DNA of 64,000 bases, from the NCBI GenBank assembly GCA_029245955.1, contig JAQWOH010000051.1, positions 1 to 64,000 on the forward strand. The letters run 5' to 3'. The translations under genes and the position numbers were made by a program. Of the stretch, positions 8,898 through 16,939 are shown one piece after another. The notes beneath the pieces were generated by a model. The model worked only from the letters and a program-made list of their open reading frames with translations. It was not told where the DNA came from and made no database searches. Origin of the DNA: Fuerstiella sp. GTDB lineage: Bacteria; Planctomycetota; Planctomycetia; Planctomycetales; Planctomycetaceae. How positions within the stretch are numbered: position 1 is the first letter of the stretch; each line of letters starts with the position of its first letter.

Positions 8898-9476
8898 ATG
8901 CCATTGACCGAAAAAGATCGTGAACTGATTAACAACCTGCTGTCCGGTACGCCCGGATCGTGGAATGCGTTCGTGGATCGTTACTCGGGGCTGATTGTCC
9001 AGGTGATCCGACATACTGCCCATGCTCACAGCCTGAAGCTGTCGACTGAAGACGTCGATGATCTTACAGCGGATGTGTTTGCCACATTACTGGAAGGAAA
9101 CTTGGGCGCGATACGAGGCTTTCGCGGCAGAAGCTCGTTTGCAACCTACCTGACTGTTGTGATTCGTCGTGTACTGCTGCGAAAGTTAACCCAGCGACGT
9201 TACCTTCAGGCACTGGGACACGTACAGGCTCACCATTCCAGTCTCAATGAGGCATCTGAACCGGACGGCGTTCGTTGTGTGGATGCCAGGGACGAAGTCG
9301 ATTCATTGATGCGGCGTCTTCCGGAATCATTCAGAACCGTGCTCCAACTGTTCTACCTGGATGGCAAAAGCTATCGTGAAATCAGTGAACGGGTGGGCAG
9401 GCCGATCAACTCAATTGGCCCCATGATCGCCCGTGCCCGCAACATGCTGAAGAATTCTTCGCGACCTGCTTCGTAA
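8898..9476 (+). CDS. RNA polymerase sigma-70 family (ECF-like) factor
   Basis: 192 residues. Region 2 spans about residues 25-95 (ending in FRGRSSFATYLTVVIRRVLL) and region 4 about 140-185 (LPESFRTVLQLFYLDGKSYR, then a helix-turn-helix with GRPINSIGPMIARAR). Region 3 is absent, as in ECF-type factors that redirect RNA polymerase to specific promoters. No anti-sigma gene follows, which is common among planctomycete orphan sigma factors. The regulon is unknown. Confidence 0.9.
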   Translation: MPLTEKDRELINNLLSGTPGSWNAFVDRYSGLIVQVIRHTAHAHSLKLSTEDVDDLTADVFATLLEGNLGAIRGFRGRSSFATYLTVVIRRVLLRKLTQRRYLQALGHVQAHHSSLNEASEPDGVRCVDARDEVDSLMRRLPESFRTVLQLFYLDGKSYREISERVGRPINSIGPMIARARNMLKNSSRPAS

Positions 9477-9695
9477 TCGTTTACCGGAGGCCGCGGCAGT
9501 GTCCCGGGCTCCGCCTTTTGATTACCTCTGTAGTGTGAAGAGGTTTCCGCCCGTCGTGGCAGCTGCACGCGCTGACTTCAGATTTGCAGACACAGACACG
9601 CTCGCATCGTCAGTGTCGCTTTTACCGGAGCGGTCTTTTGGTATCGTATTGGATGAACTCAGGCTTCAACCTGTTCTCTAGCGCAACGTTTATTT

Positions 9696-9726
9696 ATCTA
9701 AATCGCAACAAAATCTAAATCGCAAC
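9696..9726. repeat. 14-bp direct repeat ahead of SMP-30 gene
   Basis: ATCTAAATCGCAAC occurs at 9696-9709 and again at 9713-9726, with a 17-bp period, ending 16 bases before the downstream start codon. It could be a tandem regulator site or a small duplication; nothing decides between them. Confidence 0.75.
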
Positions 9727-9742
9727 TGAATCGGGACATCGC

Positions 9743-10849
9743 ATGAGCCACGCTGAATCCGGGACAACCGATCTTAAACGAAGAAGTTTTCTGGCAGCGG
9801 CTGCTGCCCTCACTGCATCCGCTGCGGTTCGAGCGGACGACGAATACGGCCCGAATGCCGCCCCGGTTCGCTATCCCGATTACCGGATTCTGACCATTGA
9901 TGATCGTTTCAAGCAACTGAAACTGGGCAACACCCCGGTGCAGCGCCTGTATCACAGTAAAAATATGCTGTGGGCGGAAGGGCCCGCATGGAACGGCGTT
10001 GGCAGGTATCTGGTCTGGAGCGACATCCCCAACAACGTGCAGCATCGGTGGCTTGAGGAAGATGGACACGTCAGCACATTTCGCCAACCGTCCAACAACA
10101 GCAACGGCAATACATTCGATTTTCACGGGCGTCAGATTTCGTTTGAACATCTGACTCGCAGTGTCGTTCGTTACGAGTACGACGGCACTCGCACAGTGCT
10201 GGCAAATTCGTTCAATGGAAAATCGCTGAATGGGCCAAACGACGGAGTGGTTCATCCCAACGGAGACCTGTGGTTCAGTGATCCAGGCTATGGAGCCCTG
10301 ATGGACTACGAAGGTCGAAATGCCGATAACGGATCGGTGCAGCCCTATCAGAAAGAAGCGATCTATCGCATCGAAGCCGGCACTGGAAAGCTGTTTCAGG
10401 TGACCGATGAGATTTTTAAACCCAATGGTGTCTGCTTTTCGCCGGATTACACAAAACTGTATGCCGCCGACACAGGAGCTTCACACTATGACAATGCAAA
10501 GGAAGAAATTCGAGTTTGGGACATCGTGGACGAAAAACGACTGGCGAAGGGACGACGGTTTGCTTCAATGGATCTGGACCTGAACGGCGAAACTGTCGCC
10601 GGATTTGCTGACGGCATTCGGGCAGACACCGCCGGCAATATCTGGGCCAGTGCGGGCTGGGTTGGACATGGGTACGACGGAGTTCACGTGTTTGGACACG
10701 AAGACGGGGCACGCATCGGACAGGTGCTGTTGCCCGAGATCTGCAGTAACGTCTGCTTTGGCGGTACAAAACGCAATCGACTGTTCATGACGGGAAGCCA
10801 GTCCCTGTATGCGATGTACACCAACGTCAGCGGCGCTCATATTACGTAA
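9743..10849 (+). CDS. Tat-exported SMP-30/gluconolactonase-like protein
   Basis: 368 residues. The N-terminus has a twin-arginine signal (KRRSFLAAAAALTASAAVRA), so the folded protein is likely exported. The body is a six-bladed propeller of the SMP-30/gluconolactonase/LRE family: metal-ligand positions appear as AEGPAW (Glu), NGPNDGVV (Asn) and FADGIRAD (Asp). Family members hydrolyse sugar lactones or related esters, but specificity cannot be read here. A 14-bp direct repeat lies just upstream. A second SMP-30 protein is encoded at 46150-47082 with an ordinary signal peptide. Confidence 0.9.
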   Translation: MSHAESGTTDLKRRSFLAAAAALTASAAVRADDEYGPNAAPVRYPDYRILTIDDRFKQLKLGNTPVQRLYHSKNMLWAEGPAWNGVGRYLVWSDIPNNVQHRWLEEDGHVSTFRQPSNNSNGNTFDFHGRQISFEHLTRSVVRYEYDGTRTVLANSFNGKSLNGPNDGVVHPNGDLWFSDPGYGALMDYEGRNADNGSVQPYQKEAIYRIEAGTGKLFQVTDEIFKPNGVCFSPDYTKLYAADTGASHYDNAKEEIRVWDIVDEKRLAKGRRFASMDLDLNGETVAGFADGIRADTAGNIWASAGWVGHGYDGVHVFGHEDGARIGQVLLPEICSNVCFGGTKRNRLFMTGSQSLYAMYTNVSGAHIT

Positions 10850-10877
10850 GACACCGCATTGTCGTCGCTCTGTATGG

Positions 10878-11102
10878 CTACACCAACTGCAGCGGTGACG
10901 TGAAAGTGGCATGCTTCGGGACTTCGTCACAGTTCAATTCTGCGTTCGCCCGGCGGCCTGTGTCAGGGCGATTGATTTCGATTTCACGCGGAGCTTCGAT
11001 GCCCAGCTGAACTCGGTTGCCGCCGACACGCAGAATCGTAATCGATATATTGAACTCGGGAATCAGAATTTTTTCCTGCAGTCTTCGTGACAGCACCAGC
11101 AT
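10878..11102 (-). CDS. csrA: carbon storage regulator CsrA
   Basis: 74 residues. Begins MLVLSRRLQEKI and continues ITILRVGGNRVQLGIEAPRE, the classic CsrA fold: a dimeric RNA-binding protein that recognises GGA-loop hairpins in mRNA leaders and controls translation or stability. A strong ribosome site (AAGGAG) lies 9 bases ahead of the ATG. The C-terminal 20 residues extend a little beyond the core, as in other planctomycetes. No flagellar genes are nearby, so the targets are unknown. Confidence 0.95.
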   Translation of the reverse strand: MLVLSRRLQEKILIPEFNISITILRVGGNRVQLGIEAPREIEINRPDTGRRANAELNCDEVPKHATFTSPLQLV

Positions 11103-11154
11103 ATTCAGGTCTCCTTGTGGACGGCATTTTTGTGGTTGACAGTTAACAGCAGTT

Positions 11155-11176
11155 CGGCGTTCAGGAAAAAACGCCG
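11155..11176. other. small hairpin in csrA leader
   Basis: CGGCGTT (11155-11161) pairs with AACGCCG (11170-11176) around an 8-base loop. On the plus strand the loop reads CAGGAAAA, resembling a CsrA target, but the csrA transcript is the minus strand, where the loop reads TTTTCCTG. A structural role in the csrA leader is possible; CsrA binding is not supported in the sense direction. Confidence 0.4.
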
Positions 11177-11210
11177 ATGATACGGAAAGGGGTGCGGACG
11201 CATTGTGGCC

Positions 11211-11247
11211 CGTCCCTCCAGCCAGGGCTGCCCTGGCTGGAGGGACG
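11211..11247 (-). terminator. 18-bp perfect inverted repeat, likely terminator hairpin
   Basis: Arms 11211-11228 and 11230-11247 are exact reverse complements with a single T between them, giving a very stable GC-rich hairpin 24 bases beyond the stop of the ImmA-like gene. There is no T tract on either side, so it may end transcription weakly, stabilise a 3' end or be a protein site. Confidence 0.5.
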
Positions 11248-11271
11248 TAAATAATGAGTCACCGGCGGCGA

Positions 11272-12015
11272 TCATGTAAAAAGATGGAGCTGTCCGATGA
11301 AGGCGTCGCGGCCCGGATAGACGTCCTTGGTGCCTTCCGGAATGTAGATAATGTTCAGGCGGTGGAGTCGGACAACCAGATTTGAAATCGTCACCCGTGC
11401 CGCCTCGGCCAGACCATAAAGCTGCGACCAGTTTGTAACGTCCACTTCATCGACGGCAGCTCGGATCAGCCATGCGGGCATCAGCAGTGATGATTGATAG
11501 CGATCGACAGCACTTTTGACTTCCGGAGAATCCTGTCCGGCCGTCAGTTCTCGGTACAGTTCGAAGTATCGCTCGTCATACACAGCTCGATTAAGCACCT
11601 CCACCAGCACCTTGCGATCTGCAGCCTGGCGGCGCACCACGTTATCCTGCATTTCAAATCCCGGCAGCAGCGGATGGTGCAGGCTGGTGCGATCGATGTC
11701 GATGTCCCAGTGTCCGGCTTCGTGTCCGATCGTACTGCGTTCCAGACCGGGCTTTGTCTGGAACAGATCCAGGTGCCGGCTGTTGAGAACAATTCTGCGC
11801 TGCTCGGGAACCAGTCCGGCCAGTATCTGTTCGCCTTCGTGTTCGTCGATATCAACCCAGTCGAAGTCGAGTTCCAGGATCTGTTCCACAATATTTTCGA
11901 CGGGAACCGGCAGCTGGACCGGCGTTCCGGTCAGTTGTTCATATTGTCGAATGCGCATTTCTGTAATTTCGTCGATTACAGATGTCCGCATATTTTTCAG
12001 ATCAAAGCGACGCAT
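11272..12015 (-). CDS. ImmA/IrrE-family metallopeptidase
   Basis: 247 residues. The zinc-peptidase motif HEAGH lies at 98-102 (IGHEAGHWDID) within a COG2856-type domain. The C-terminal half contains a small winged-helix-like region. ImmA/IrrE proteases usually cleave or inactivate a partner HTH repressor, in mobile elements (ImmA/ImmR) or stress responses. Here the gene lies 147 bases after an XRE-type HTH gene on the same strand, the standard pairing. No phage genes are near, so a resident stress switch is more likely than a prophage relic. Confidence 0.85.
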   Translation of the reverse strand: MRRFDLKNMRTSVIDEITEMRIRQYEQLTGTPVQLPVPVENIVEQILELDFDWVDIDEHEGEQILAGLVPEQRRIVLNSRHLDLFQTKPGLERSTIGHEAGHWDIDIDRTSLHHPLLPGFEMQDNVVRRQAADRKVLVEVLNRAVYDERYFELYRELTAGQDSPEVKSAVDRYQSSLLMPAWLIRAAVDEVDVTNWSQLYGLAEAARVTISNLVVRLHRLNIIYIPEGTKDVYPGRDAFIGQLHLFT

Positions 12016-12162
12016 GTAGGTGGTCCTCCGAGACCGTTAAGTCAGCACCTGTCCCTGGCCTGCGTATGATGCGGTGCATGGCTGCTGTCTGCATTCAACG
12101 CGTATGGTCGCGACACGCCAGCATGTGGTTGTCGCGGCCATAATTACCGGTCCTGCCGGAAC

Positions 12163-12537
12163 TCATTTTGCCTTCCGTCGTCGAGACGGCTTTGTTGTCT
12201 CAGAGGAAGGGGGTGACTCCAGTTCCTCAAGCATTTCTTCCAGAGCGCTGTCTGACAGTTTGAGTATGCGCCGAAAAATCCCCGGCTTCTCCAGAATGCG
12301 GTCACGAAAGGCGCCCGGAATTCGGCGAGCCAGCAACAGCAGCTCATCCGGATCGGCTCGCAGTGCCTTCGCGATTTTCTGCAACGTTTCTTCGCGAGGC
12401 GTCTGCTCTGCATCCAGCCGGTCGTTTTCAACGCGGCTGAGATAGGTGAAATTAATGCCAACACGCTCGGCCAGTTCACGCTGCGTGAGGTTCCGCTGTT
12501 TGCGGATCTCCCGGATTCGCTGTCCCACGGTCGTCAT
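12163..12537 (-). CDS. XRE-family HTH transcriptional regulator
   Basis: 124 residues from ATG 12537; an upstream start at 12594 adds 19 residues outside the domain. The Cro/C1-type HTH spans about residues 5-62 (IREIRKQRNLTQRELAERVG, then FTYLSRVEND), followed by a helical C-terminal region (ILKLSDSALEEMLEELE) and a lysine/arginine tail. It is probably the partner and substrate of the downstream ImmA-like peptidase; the DNA targets are unknown. Confidence 0.88.
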   Translation of the reverse strand: MTTVGQRIREIRKQRNLTQRELAERVGINFTYLSRVENDRLDAEQTPREETLQKIAKALRADPDELLLLARRIPGAFRDRILEKPGIFRRILKLSDSALEEMLEELESPPSSETTKPSRRRKAK

Positions 12538-12756
12538 CGTTGGTTCCCGGCTATGGTTTGAAAGACTCAATCGGCGGCAGGCCGAAGAATACAAACTTGC
12601 CGTTTACTGTCAACCTCAACTTCACCGCTCACTTCGACAGTATCAGGGCCCGAAACATGTCCCGCTCAGGGCATTCAATGGATTCAGGATTCTTCGTTGT
12701 GAGAACAAAAACGTCTCGTCCGCTGATTGCCAGGCGGGACCTGTAGTCGGACGTAT

Positions 12757-13251
12757 CTAAGGTTCCAGAATGTGTTTGCCGTTTTCGAATTGACGATGGC
12801 AGGCGTTGCAGTTGTTCAGCATTGATTTGTATGCCGAGGTGGCTTTCACAAAGTCTTTCGCGCGAGCTGCCTGGTAAAGTGCCGCACCATCAACGCGGGA
12901 GGCTGTCGCGTGGTGTACCCAGTCATCGGTGTTTTCTTCAGGTAATCGAGCAAACAGCAGGTTGCAGCTTTCGGCCAGGATCAATGAGTCTGATTTAACA
13001 GCCTTCCAGCCTTTGCTGTCATTTGGTTCGCCTGCCATGGAAACTTTCAGGCGGCGGTAAGTCGGCTGAAATACGTATTCCATGAATTCGTGCATGCTGT
13101 CCTCAACGATTTCCGGACCTTCAGCAGTACGGGCGGAAAGCGGAGCAGCTGAGAGGATGGACCCTGCAGGTCGGTCAGAAAACGGACCGTTCAGGCAGAC
13201 TGCCGAAACAAAAAATCCGGCAAGAACGAGCAAAGAAGCGGATGTCTTCAT
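12757..13251 (-). CDS. exported cytochrome c'-like protein
   Basis: 164 residues with an N-terminal hydrophobic signal (LLVLAGFFVSAVCL) and one heme-binding CNACH at 148-152, near the C-terminus, as in the four-helix cytochrome c' fold. The preceding region is helical (YQAARAKDFVKATSAYKSML). It should carry one covalent heme in the periplasm; the electron partners are unknown. The start is 24 bases after the end of purM, so the two may be co-transcribed, although there is no functional link. Confidence 0.82.
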   Translation of the reverse strand: MKTSASLLVLAGFFVSAVCLNGPFSDRPAGSILSAAPLSARTAEGPEIVEDSMHEFMEYVFQPTYRRLKVSMAGEPNDSKGWKAVKSDSLILAESCNLLFARLPEENTDDWVHHATASRVDGAALYQAARAKDFVKATSAYKSMLNNCNACHRQFENGKHILEP

Positions 13252-13275
13252 ATCGGAACTAACTTTCGCGATAAA

Positions 13276-14337
13276 TCAAATGAGCGTAGCCTGACCGGTA
13301 TCACCGGTGTTGTCTGTAGCAATAACGTCACCCAGAATAACTGCCGGATACTGGTCAGTCGAACAAGCGACACAAGTTTCGTTCGCAAACCTGGAGGGTA
13401 CAGCGACAACGAGCCCAATTCCCATATTGAAAACTCGAAACATTTCATCTTCCGCAATATTCCCCAGAGACTGCAGCCAGGAAAACAGTGGCGAAGGTGT
13501 CCAGGACGAACGTTGCAGTCGAGCGTGAACTCCATCCGGCAGAATTCGCTCCAGGTTTTCGCACAGTCCACCACCAGTAATATGAGCGATTCCGTGCACC
13601 GCTTCATTGCCGATATTTTCCTGCAGGCTGTTCACAATGTCCGCATAGATCCGAGTTGGAGTCATCAGAGCGTCGCCCACACTAACCGACAGATCATCAA
13701 TTGTGTCGTCGACGGAAAGCCCCGCGTGTTCAAATACGGCCTTACGAATCAGGCTGTAACCATTGCTGTGAAATCCGGATGACGGTACACCGATCAGCAC
13801 ATCGCCATCGGCAATTCGCTCTTTGCCGTTGATTAATGAAGAGCGATCAGCCGCAGCGACGCAGAATCCCGCCATGTCGAAATCACTGTCAGCGTACAGA
13901 TCGGGCATGATTGCGGTTTCTCCGCCAAGCAGAGCTGCACCGGACTGCACGCAACCATCACTGACGCCCTGGACCAGCTGTTCCAGTAGCAATGGGTTGT
14001 CTTTGCCCATCGCGATATAGTCCAGAAACAACAGCGGCGTGGCTCCCAGGCACAGGCAGTCATTGACGCACATCGCGACCAGGTCAATACCGATGGAGTT
14101 GAACTGCTGCATCATGATGGCCAGCTTGATCTTGGTGCCGACACCATCAGTGCCGGAAACCAGCACCGGATCGGTCCATTGCCGCTGAGCAGACAGTCGA
14201 AATAATCCGGCGAATCCTCCGGGAAGTTCCATTACGCCGGGAGTGTGAGTCCTCTGCATCAGCCCTGGCAGTTTCTGCATGGCCTTCTCATACAGGTCAA
14301 GGTCGACGCCGGCAGATTGATAACTGAGTTCGGTCAT
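13276..14337 (-). CDS. purM: phosphoribosylformylglycinamidine cyclo-ligase
   Basis: 353 residues, normal for PurM (AIR synthetase), which uses ATP to convert FGAM to AIR in purine synthesis. The signature elements are SYQSAGVDLDLYEK at the N-terminus, VSGTDGVGTKIKLA, VAMCVNDCLCLGATPLLFLD, GGETAIMPD, and HITGGGLCENLERILPDG in the second half. Cytosolic dimer. No other pur genes are in the window. Confidence 0.96.
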   Translation of the reverse strand: MTELSYQSAGVDLDLYEKAMQKLPGLMQRTHTPGVMELPGGFAGLFRLSAQRQWTDPVLVSGTDGVGTKIKLAIMMQQFNSIGIDLVAMCVNDCLCLGATPLLFLDYIAMGKDNPLLLEQLVQGVSDGCVQSGAALLGGETAIMPDLYADSDFDMAGFCVAAADRSSLINGKERIADGDVLIGVPSSGFHSNGYSLIRKAVFEHAGLSVDDTIDDLSVSVGDALMTPTRIYADIVNSLQENIGNEAVHGIAHITGGGLCENLERILPDGVHARLQRSSWTPSPLFSWLQSLGNIAEDEMFRVFNMGIGLVVAVPSRFANETCVACSTDQYPAVILGDVIATDNTGDTGQATLI

Positions 14338-14752
14338 ATTTCACTCAAAAGAACAACGCTTGCTGTTGGGAAACTATCGTTTGGGAGTCAACTCCGAGCA
14401 AACGGGGGCTATTGCACGTCCAAAGTGAAGGGGCTGCGGGGGCAAGTCTGAGGCAAGGTGTTGGCACTTATGGTTTTCAGAAAACCCCGGCTGTTGCTGT
14501 TGGCAATGGGGCAGAACATCACTGTTGCAGCGGACGGAGCGATCTCCGACCATTTCGGCCGTTGGAACGCTTCCTAACTGCCGATAACAACAATTGTAGC
14601 TTCAGACAACAGAATCGCAGGTTTGACGAGCGGTAATCTGATGGAATAAACAAGGAACGGCTACCCAGCGAAACATCAGGCTTGCCTGCCAGTTTCGTTG
14701 ACTGGAAACGAAATCGCAGACCGTCGCTCGCGATAAACCGGAAGGATGCACG
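14338..14752. other. intergenic region between purM and ATPase gene
   Basis: 415 bases between divergent genes, with no coding stretch or hairpin that stands out. It should hold the purM promoter and that of the downstream ATPase gene; neither could be identified with confidence. Confidence 0.5.
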
Positions 14753-15505
14753 ATGTTTGGCCAAGCGATCGAAAAACCCTGGTTCTTCTCATGTTCCGTT
14801 CACAACGAGGCCGTCAGTCGTTTGCTGTTTGTGGCTGAACAGGGAGAACCCTTCGTTTTTCTGCAGGGTGAGCATGGTTTTGGCAAAAGTACGTTATTGA
14901 AACAGGTACAGGCCGAATGTTCTCGATACGGGCATTCCACGGTGCTGGTCAATCTGGCAGCACTGGATCAGACTGCGTTGTTGTGGCATCTTTGCGGCGG
15001 ACTGTCGATCGTCCCTCACGCGGAGCCGTCTCAGAGTCAGCTCATGACTGCAATTCGGGATGAACTTGTGGGCAGATCCCTGTGTAACCACCAAACTGTG
15101 ATTTTACTGGACGACTTCACGAGAGCCGACGAGGATGTCGCGCCAATTATTGACTTTCTCTCAGGCATCAATCAGCAAACGGACGGTGCTGTTTCTGTTA
15201 TCGCAGCGGCCGAATCCGTGACGTCACCGGAACTGCAGCGGCTTTCCGCGCTGAAGGTGCACCTGCGACGCCTGCCGAATGCCGATGCGGTCGCGTTTAT
15301 TCAGGAATTCCTTAATTTTCTGTCAGTGCCACAGCCGTCGGTGACCAGTGATGCCGTAGCCGCTATTGTTGAGCACGCAGAAGGGTCTGCCGCTCACCTG
15401 ATACGGGTGTGTCGCATGGTTGGCGTGGCGGTGGATGCCACGCCCGATCTTATCATTGATGCCGACGTACTGAGCATGCTCACGGAAGAAACGCTGGTCG
15501 GTTGA
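14753..15505 (+). CDS. ExeA/TniB-like AAA ATPase
   Basis: 250 residues, single P-loop domain: Walker A GEHGFGKST (39-47) and Walker B VILLDD (116-121), preceded by the YxxF-like opening FSCSVHNEAVSRLLFVAEQG typical of GspA/ExeA-type ATPases. These proteins drive secretion-apparatus assembly or other processes. Family members usually carry an N-terminal FGL...PF motif, which here is replaced by EKPWFFSCS. No secretion or transposition genes adjoin it, so the role is unassigned. Confidence 0.7.
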   Translation: MFGQAIEKPWFFSCSVHNEAVSRLLFVAEQGEPFVFLQGEHGFGKSTLLKQVQAECSRYGHSTVLVNLAALDQTALLWHLCGGLSIVPHAEPSQSQLMTAIRDELVGRSLCNHQTVILLDDFTRADEDVAPIIDFLSGINQQTDGAVSVIAAAESVTSPELQRLSALKVHLRRLPNADAVAFIQEFLNFLSVPQPSVTSDAVAAIVEHAEGSAAHLIRVCRMVGVAVDATPDLIIDADVLSMLTEETLVG

Positions 15506-15601
15506 GTGAATCCGCGTTGCTGCGCCGAGGTTCAGGGACTTCGGTTATCTTTCAGCTGCAGAGTTACTTTTCTGAACTGCTGCACATTCGTGCGACGCCT
15601 G

Positions 15602-15892
15602 CTATACCTCATCATCGGCGGGATAGTCTTTGTCGAGGTGAGACTGCAGCTGCTGTTTCACGTGCTGCGGCAGATTGGAAAATCCTTCGTGGTCTTCAAA
15701 CCACTGGCCGTCGGCCAGCATCACGGACACCGCTTCGGCCTCGTTGATCAGATCGGGTTCGGCAAGGCGATGGTAGATCCAGCTGCCTTTCTGTGTGTAC
15801 CACAGACGATCATTGATTCGCACGGCGCCGGTTGTCTCAAACCAGCGACCGTCCTTGATTCGCAGACGCATTCTAAGTGTCCCCTGGTCCAT
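15602..15892 (-). CDS. small conserved-looking hypothetical protein
   Basis: 96 residues, tryptophan- and acid-rich (RIKDGRWFETTGAVRI, KGSWIYHRLAE, DGQWFEDHEGFSNLP). No signal peptide or membrane segment. It begins 9 bases after the CNNM/CBS gene ends, in the same direction, so it is probably the third gene of that operon. The function is not recognised. Confidence 0.65.
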   Translation of the reverse strand: MDQGTLRMRLRIKDGRWFETTGAVRINDRLWYTQKGSWIYHRLAEPDLINEAEAVSVMLADGQWFEDHEGFSNLPQHVKQQLQSHLDKDYPADDEV

Positions 15893-15901
15893 CTTTCATT
15901 G

Positions 15902-16939
15902 TTACGGTGATTCTGACTGAGATCCGCCCGACAGCAAAGTGTCCAGTTCTGACGAGGCCGGTCGAATGACCCGGAACAGTTGTGAAATGAGAGTCTGGCG
16001 TCGAATAATTCCGACAACCTCGCCATTCCGGGTGATTGCAGCGAACGGCGAATAATTCTGGAACAGCGCCGCCAGCACCTCCAGCCGGGGTGTTGTCGCG
16101 TCAAAGCCGGGCAGACTCTGTTTTACCAGTCTGGGGGCAAGCTCAGAAGTCAGCATGTCCGCAATTCGCACAAAGGAAGACCATTGATTCGGACGATCGT
16201 CCGGTCGCATCAGAACATGAGACGTGTCTCCGGCCGATGCTACCGAGACTGCGTCATCGATCGATGCCGTTTCGCTGATACCCTGAACTGCTGCAGCGGG
16301 AATCATTGATAATCCGACCGGCTGATTGGCCACCTGCATGAGATTTTCCGCCATGTTTCTCTGCAATTCTGTCAACAGGCCTTCACGCTGTCCTGCTTCC
16401 AGAACGCCATACAGTCGTGTTCGCCCGAAGACGACCTCCAGCGGACGTTTGTCAGACTGACCAAAGCGTGAGACAAAGCGCGATATGCGAATCAAAGGAT
16501 AACTGATGGGCAGAAACACGTAGTAAAAGATATGGAATCCCAGTGAGCCGGATCGCAGCAGCGACATGGGGGCCCGGTAGTACAGACTTTTCGGAATCAA
16601 TTCGCCAAAGATAAAGATGAACGGCATCATCAGCAGCGTCGCTGCGATCTCTGCACCTCCACCACCTTCCTGCCAGACTGCCTGAACCATCAGTCCGATT
16701 GCCAGCGTCGTCAGGTAGTTGGACACGTTGTTGCCAACCAGTGTTGTGGTGACAAAACGTTCGGGGTGAGCGACGAAGTAGAACAGACGTCCGGCAACAG
16801 TATCGCCGCGCTGTTTCTGTAGCGTGAGCTGCAATGTACTCACACGATAGAACCCCGTTTCGGAACCACTGAAGAAGGCAGACAGCTTGAGACCCACCAG
16901 GAACAGCAGGATGGAAGGGATCAAAAGTACCGAAAACAT
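15902..16939 (-). CDS. CNNM/CBS-domain membrane protein (short HlyC/CorC type)
   Basis: 345 residues. The N-terminal DUF21/CNNM domain (about 1-180) has three or four membrane segments and the motifs FFSGSETGFY and FGELIPKSLYY, matching the metal-ion transporter family often called hemolysin C/CorC. A CBS-pair region follows (about 195-325), divergent, with FAAITRNGEVVGIIRRQTLI. The C-terminal CorC_HlyC domain is absent. It overlaps the preceding larger paralogue by one base (TAATG), so the two probably act together, perhaps in Mg2+/Co2+ efflux or sensing. Confidence 0.82.
   Translation of the reverse strand: MFSVLLIPSILLFLVGLKLSAFFSGSETGFYRVSTLQLTLQKQRGDTVAGRLFYFVAHPERFVTTTLVGNNVSNYLTTLAIGLMVQAVWQEGGGGAEIAATLLMMPFIFIFGELIPKSLYYRAPMSLLRSGSLGFHIFYYVFLPISYPLIRISRFVSRFGQSDKRPLEVVFGRTRLYGVLEAGQREGLLTELQRNMAENLMQVANQPVGLSMIPAAAVQGISETASIDDAVSVASAGDTSHVLMRPDDRPNQWSSFVRIADMLTSELAPRLVKQSLPGFDATTPRLEVLAALFQNYSPFAAITRNGEVVGIIRRQTLISQLFRVIRPASSELDTLLSGGSQSESP

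Noticed and set aside
8504-8935. 143-codon open frame on the minus strand between ferredoxin and sigma-factor genes
   Set aside because: Arginine/serine-rich translation with no domain pattern, overlapping the start of the sigma-factor gene; a chance frame.
11155-11176. CsrA autoregulation through a GGA-loop hairpin
   Set aside because: The AGGA loop is on the strand opposite to the csrA transcript.
12074-12445. 123-codon plus-strand frame opposite the HTH regulator
   Set aside because: Serine/arginine-rich mirror of a clear HTH gene.
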